Origin: Pseudomonadales bacterium
GTDB lineage: Bacteria; Pseudomonadota; Gammaproteobacteria; Pseudomonadales; Azotimanducaceae
Reading direction: 5' to 3'
Length of the DNA: 64,000 bases
NCBI GenBank assembly: GCA_024234635.1
Contig: JACKNX010000008.1
Span: 108,895-172,894, forward strand
Positions within the stretch are counted from its first letter, which is position 1. Every line of letters starts with the position of its first letter. Positions 61,193-64,000 of this stretch are shown here, piece after piece. The notes under the pieces are model-generated. The model searched no databases, had not been told where the DNA came from, and saw only the letters and a program-made list of their open reading frames with translations. The position numbers and the translations under genes are program-made.

Positions 61193-61206
61193 TTGATCGG
61201 GATCAA
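61193..61206. promoter_or_regulatory. perfect FNR box (TTGAT-CGGG-ATCAA)
   Basis: Exact match to TTGATnnnnATCAA, 64-77 nt upstream of the P450 GTG. Second such site in the window; the core N4 is CGGG instead of CGCG, so the full palindrome is broken in the centre only. Confidence 0.8.
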
Positions 61207-61299
61207 ACGGCGCACACCGCATGCCTGCGTTTCGCGTACCTTCCGGGAGTGCATACGCGCTGGTCTATCGCGGAAAACTCCTATTGCCGACACCCTGGC

Positions 61300-61330
61300 A
61301 GGCTGCTGAAAAAGCAGTCTGGGAAGCCAG
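61300..61330 (+). repeat. truncated copy of hairpin-rich repeat (copy C)
   Basis: AGGCTGCTGAAAAAGCAG followed by a CTGG and GCCAG match to the left end of copies A and B, then divergence. Only the first ~31 bp remain. It lies between the FNR box and the start of the secreted-protein gene. Confidence 0.7.
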
Positions 61331-61493
61331 GCAGTCTGCGATCACATCGCCCACGGGACGGCCTCTGCGCGATCGAGCCTTGCACCCCGCCTGCCGGCCA
61401 CGACAGTACGCTGCCAAGTCCGGCTGCACACATGCATTCTCCCCGTCTGGGGCTATACTGGCCGCCGATGCACAACAATGAAGGCACCAACGA

Positions 61494-62045
61494 ATGGCGT
61501 CGGCCCTGACAGAAACAATGGAACCTGCTATCCGACCAGGAATGCAACCAGCTATGGCATCGGCCGTACCTGGCCTGGTTTTCCTGCTCCTGCTGTCTTT
61601 CACACCCATAGCTGAAGCGGACGGCAGAATCGGCATCCCTGCCGAAGTTCCGTTTCACCCCGACACAACCGTTCCGGAGAAGGTGAAAGCGGAGTGTGAC
61701 CTTGGCGGCAAGGTCGCCACGTTCATCACGAAATACAACAGTAACGTGGTCTTCTCCACCGAACCGGAAAATGGCCAGTACGTCGAAATGGCCATAACCG
61801 AGGCATTCGCGCCTGGCGGTGGCGCATGGTCAGGGCCCAAGTGGATGGAAGTGACTGGCACGCTCAACAACAATGGGGAAAAGGTCGCCTCCTTCCGTGC
61901 CAAGCGATTCTCGACAGGTGGGGCGTTTGCCGGTTTCAAAGGCACCTGTTCCATCATCGGCCGGTGCACCAAAGCGCTGGGGAAAGACATTGCCGAGTGG
62001 CTGCGCAATCCGGTGGATGGCGCCGAGCTTGGCGACGCCCGTTGA
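61494..62045 (+). CDS. small exported protein of unknown function
   Basis: About 183 residues from ATG 61494; later ATGs (to 61554) are possible because the leader before the hydrophobic stretch is long. A hydrophobic segment 'AVPGLVFLLLLSFTPIAEA' is a signal peptide. The mature part is beta-rich with conserved-looking 'AECDLGGKVATFITKY' and 'KGTCSIIGRCTKALGKDIAEWLRNP'. No family recognised. The two or three Cys could form a disulfide. Confidence 0.7.
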   Translation: MASALTETMEPAIRPGMQPAMASAVPGLVFLLLLSFTPIAEADGRIGIPAEVPFHPDTTVPEKVKAECDLGGKVATFITKYNSNVVFSTEPENGQYVEMAITEAFAPGGGAWSGPKWMEVTGTLNNNGEKVASFRAKRFSTGGAFAGFKGTCSIIGRCTKALGKDIAEWLRNPVDGAELGDAR

Positions 62046-62197
62046 CCCATCACGCATCGCTGATGCAATCTCCGCGGTGACGTCTTACGTCCACGCGGCC
62101 CATTCCCGGTCAGCAGCCCGCATCCCTGCACACGCAGTCGGGCGTGTGCTTCCGGGCAATATTCCACCTCCGACCAGCGCTACAGGGTAACGATTCG

Positions 62198-62776
62198 ATG
62201 CAACTATCCCGCAGGAGTCGTCTTGCGCGCGCCCTCCTGCACCTGTGTGGCTGGTCGCTCGAAGGCTCGAAACCGCATGCACGCCGTTGCGTGGTAGTGG
62301 CCGCGCCGCATACCTCCAACTGGGACTTCGTGTGGCTGATCCTGATGGCCGCGGCCTACGATGTGTCCATCAACTGGTTGGGAAAACACACCCTTTTCGC
62401 CGGTCCTGCCGGCCCGGTCATGCGCTGGCTCGGTGGCATTCCCGTCCATCGCGCAACGGCGAACAAACTGGTGGAGCAGATTGCCGACGCCTTCGCGTCA
62501 GCTGCCCGGGAGGACGAGTCGCTCATGCTGGTGATCCCACCGGAAGGTACGCGCCGACGCGTCGACTACTGGAAGTCCGGCTTCTATCACGTCGCGCGAC
62601 TGGCCAACGTTCCCATCGTGCTCAGCGTGCTCGATTACGGCCGGCGCAGCGGCGGCTTCGGCGATGAATTCATGCCCGTCGAAATCGAGACCGACATGAC
62701 GCGCATTCGCGCCTTCTACGCCGATTCCTCCGGGAAATACCCCGATCGCTTCGGTCCGGTGAGACTGCGCGACTGA
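62198..62776 (+). CDS. 1-acylglycerol-3-phosphate-acyltransferase-like (PlsC domain) protein
   Basis: About 192 residues from ATG 62198. The catalytic H-x4-D is 'APHTSNWDF', and 'GGIPVHRAT' plus 'IPPEGTRRR' are the acceptor-phosphate motifs. Short PlsC proteins of this type acylate lysophospholipids or other alcohols and may act on diverse lipids. It is alone, between an unknown secreted protein gene and katG. Confidence 0.9.
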   Translation: MQLSRRSRLARALLHLCGWSLEGSKPHARRCVVVAAPHTSNWDFVWLILMAAAYDVSINWLGKHTLFAGPAGPVMRWLGGIPVHRATANKLVEQIADAFASAAREDESLMLVIPPEGTRRRVDYWKSGFYHVARLANVPIVLSVLDYGRRSGGFGDEFMPVEIETDMTRIRAFYADSSGKYPDRFGPVRLRD

Positions 62777-62793
62777 CACCTGGGCCCTCTCTC

Positions 62794-62830
62794 ATAGGTC
62801 CCATCTATCGACTTCACAGAAACAAACGAT
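62794..62830 (+). promoter_or_regulatory. OxyR-like tandem site upstream of katG
   Basis: Block 1 (62794-62808) fits ATAGnTnnnAnCTAT at all ten fixed positions. After exactly 7 nt, block 2 (62816-62830) fits 7 of 10. About 130 nt upstream of the katG start. katG is a standard OxyR target. Confidence 0.7.
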
Positions 62831-62960
62831 TGGCCGACCCCAGACACTGGTCTGTAGGGTAACGGCACTGACACGGTGCGCTCGCTGGGCGGATTACACG
62901 TCACCGAACGGATCGCCGCGGCGAGCGCCAGTGTCACCATTGCAACCGGAGGATTCGCTG

Positions 62961-64000
62961 ATGCGCAAAACCATACTCCCACTCATCGTCTCACTGGGAC
63001 TGTCTGCGCCCGCCGCCGCCGACACCCGGCCCATGACCAACCAGGACTGGTGGCCCGACCGACTGGACCTGACCCCCCTGCGGCAACACACCAGCGATGG
63101 CAACCCGTACGGCTCGGACTTCGACTACGCGCAGGCCTTCAGCAAACTGGATCTCGCCGCCGTCAAGGCGGACCTGAAAGCACTGATGACCACATCGCAG
63201 GACTGGTGGCCGGCCGACTACGGCCACTATGGCCCGCTGTTTATCCGCATGGCCTGGCACAGCGCCGGCACGTATCGCGTGAATGACGGGCGCGGTGGCG
63301 CCGACGGCGGCCAGCAGCGTTTCGAACCACTCAACAGCTGGCCGGACAACGTCAGTCTGGACAAAGCGCGTCGCCTGCTGTGGCCGCTCAAGCAGAAGTA
63401 CGGCGCCAGCATCTCCTGGGCGGACCTGATGGTGCTGGCAGGCAACGTGGCGCTGGAGTCCATGGGCTTCAGAACTTTCGGTTTTGCCGGTGGCCGGGAA
63501 GACGACTGGCAGGCGGACAATGTGTACTGGGGCTCTGAAAGCCAGTTTCTGGGTGACAAGCGCTATCACGGAGACCGCCAGCTCGAAAAGCCGCTCGCCG
63601 CGGTACAGATGGGTCTCATCTACGTCAATCCGGAAGGTCCGAACGGCAACCCGGATCCACTTGCCGCCGCAAGGGACATTCGCGAAACGTTCGCCCGCAT
63701 GGCCATGAACGACGAGGAAACCGTGGCGCTCATTGCCGGTGGTCATACCTTCGGCAAGGCGCATGGCGCGCACAAACCAGCGGATTGCGTCGGCCCCGAA
63801 CCGGCCGCAGCCGGCCTGGAGGAACAGGGGTTCGGCTGGAAAAACAGCTGCGGCAAAGGCAATGGCGCGGATACCGTAACAAGCGGACTGGAAGGCGCCT
63901 GGTCCGTCAATCCCATCGCCTGGACCTCGCAGTATCTGGACAACCTGTTCAACTACGAGTGGGTGCAGACGCGCAGTCCCGCTGGCGCGATCCAGTGGCA
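62961..64000 (+). CDS. katG: catalase-peroxidase KatG with signal peptide (3' end outside window)
   Basis: 346 codons present. ATG 62961 follows GGAGGA. The N-terminus MRKTILPLIVSLGLSAPAAA is a signal peptide, so this is the periplasmic KatG type. Distal haem site Arg-x2-Trp-His (RMAWHSAG), the Tyr of the Met-Tyr-Trp adduct (IYVNPEGP) and proximal His (GGHTFGKAHGA) are all present. The rest of the N-domain is complete; the C-terminal domain is cut by the window edge. It removes H2O2 by catalase and peroxidase reactions. Confidence 0.95.
   Translation, partial: MRKTILPLIVSLGLSAPAAADTRPMTNQDWWPDRLDLTPLRQHTSDGNPYGSDFDYAQAFSKLDLAAVKADLKALMTTSQDWWPADYGHYGPLFIRMAWHSAGTYRVNDGRGGADGGQQRFEPLNSWPDNVSLDKARRLLWPLKQKYGASISWADLMVLAGNVALESMGFRTFGFAGGREDDWQADNVYWGSESQFLGDKRYHGDRQLEKPLAAVQMGLIYVNPEGPNGNPDPLAAARDIRETFARMAMNDEETVALIAGGHTFGKAHGAHKPADCVGPEPAAAGLEEQGFGWKNSCGKGNGADTVTSGLEGAWSVNPIAWTSQYLDNLFNYEWVQTRSPAGAIQW

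Noticed and set aside
1..64000. CRISPR, tRNA, rRNA, prophage and intact insertion sequences
   Set aside because: No regularly spaced repeats, no tRNA-like cloverleaf noticed, no rRNA conserved blocks and no transposase or integrase motif seen by eye. A tRNAscan and ISfinder search would be decisive.

Overview
The window is GC-rich, gene-dense bacterial chromosome. The organism is most likely a free-living proteobacterium. Gammaproteobacteria is plausible from the E. coli-like FNR regulator, the LpxR-type protein and the Lpt-type permeases, but nothing in the window settles the taxon. I saw no rRNA, tRNA, CRISPR array, phage or intact transposase. Every functional call comes from reading motifs by eye.

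Layout. (1) 1-2264, minus strand: acyl-CoA catabolism (CaiB-type CoA transferase, SDR, crotonase). (2) 2416-4115: TauE exporter and a hybrid peroxiredoxin-glutaredoxin behind an OxyR-like site. (3) 4522-19737: a sphingolipid locus. It holds aasR-cerR-acpR-spt (acyl-ACP ligase, reductase, carrier protein, serine palmitoyltransferase), a GNAT-type ceramide synthase, a ceramide-kinase-like protein, several nucleotidyltransferases, a CDP-alcohol phosphotransferase, a LpxO-like hydroxylase and a private set of LptF/LptG/LptA-like proteins. Together these read as a path from acyl chain to ceramide, head group and transport off the inner membrane. (4) 19987-23265: a minus-strand operon (diiron oxygenase, triple-PAS protein, 2Fe-2S ferredoxin, [4Fe-4S] FNR) that starts behind a perfect FNR box. 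The box is shared with a divergent NHL-protein gene. A second perfect FNR box lies in front of the P450-rubredoxin genes at 59.7-61.1 kb, so the two sites suggest one oxygen-controlled regulon. (5) 24.5-38.9 kb: small monooxygenase, amidohydrolase, flavin monooxygenase, LpxR-like protein, bicupin, 2OG oxygenase, a tightly overlapped four-gene operon (glycosyltransferase-like, small secreted protein, GMC oxidoreductase, LamG lipoprotein), a PQQ/cytochrome c lipoprotein dehydrogenase and an Fe-type alcohol dehydrogenase. (6) 38984-42348: three exported-protein genes bracketed by two inverted copies of a ~135-bp hairpin-rich repeat. (7) 42.5-50.3 kb: kinase, TetR regulator, a decayed CYP153-like P450, a Rieske oxygenase, and a GT4-MMPL export pair. 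(8) 50.3-56.3 kb: an acyl-CoA and aromatic-ring catabolic cluster ending in an extradiol-type dioxygenase. (9) 56.4-64 kb: M20 peptidase, phosphoesterase, CarS-like protein, rubredoxin, P450, an unknown secreted protein, an acyltransferase, and a signal-peptide-bearing KatG that runs off the end behind an OxyR-like site.

Overall the window joins an unusual lipid-envelope programme (ceramide synthesis, decoration and transport) with hydrophobic-substrate oxidation (P450s, diiron, Rieske, flavin and ring-cleaving enzymes) and oxygen/peroxide sensing.
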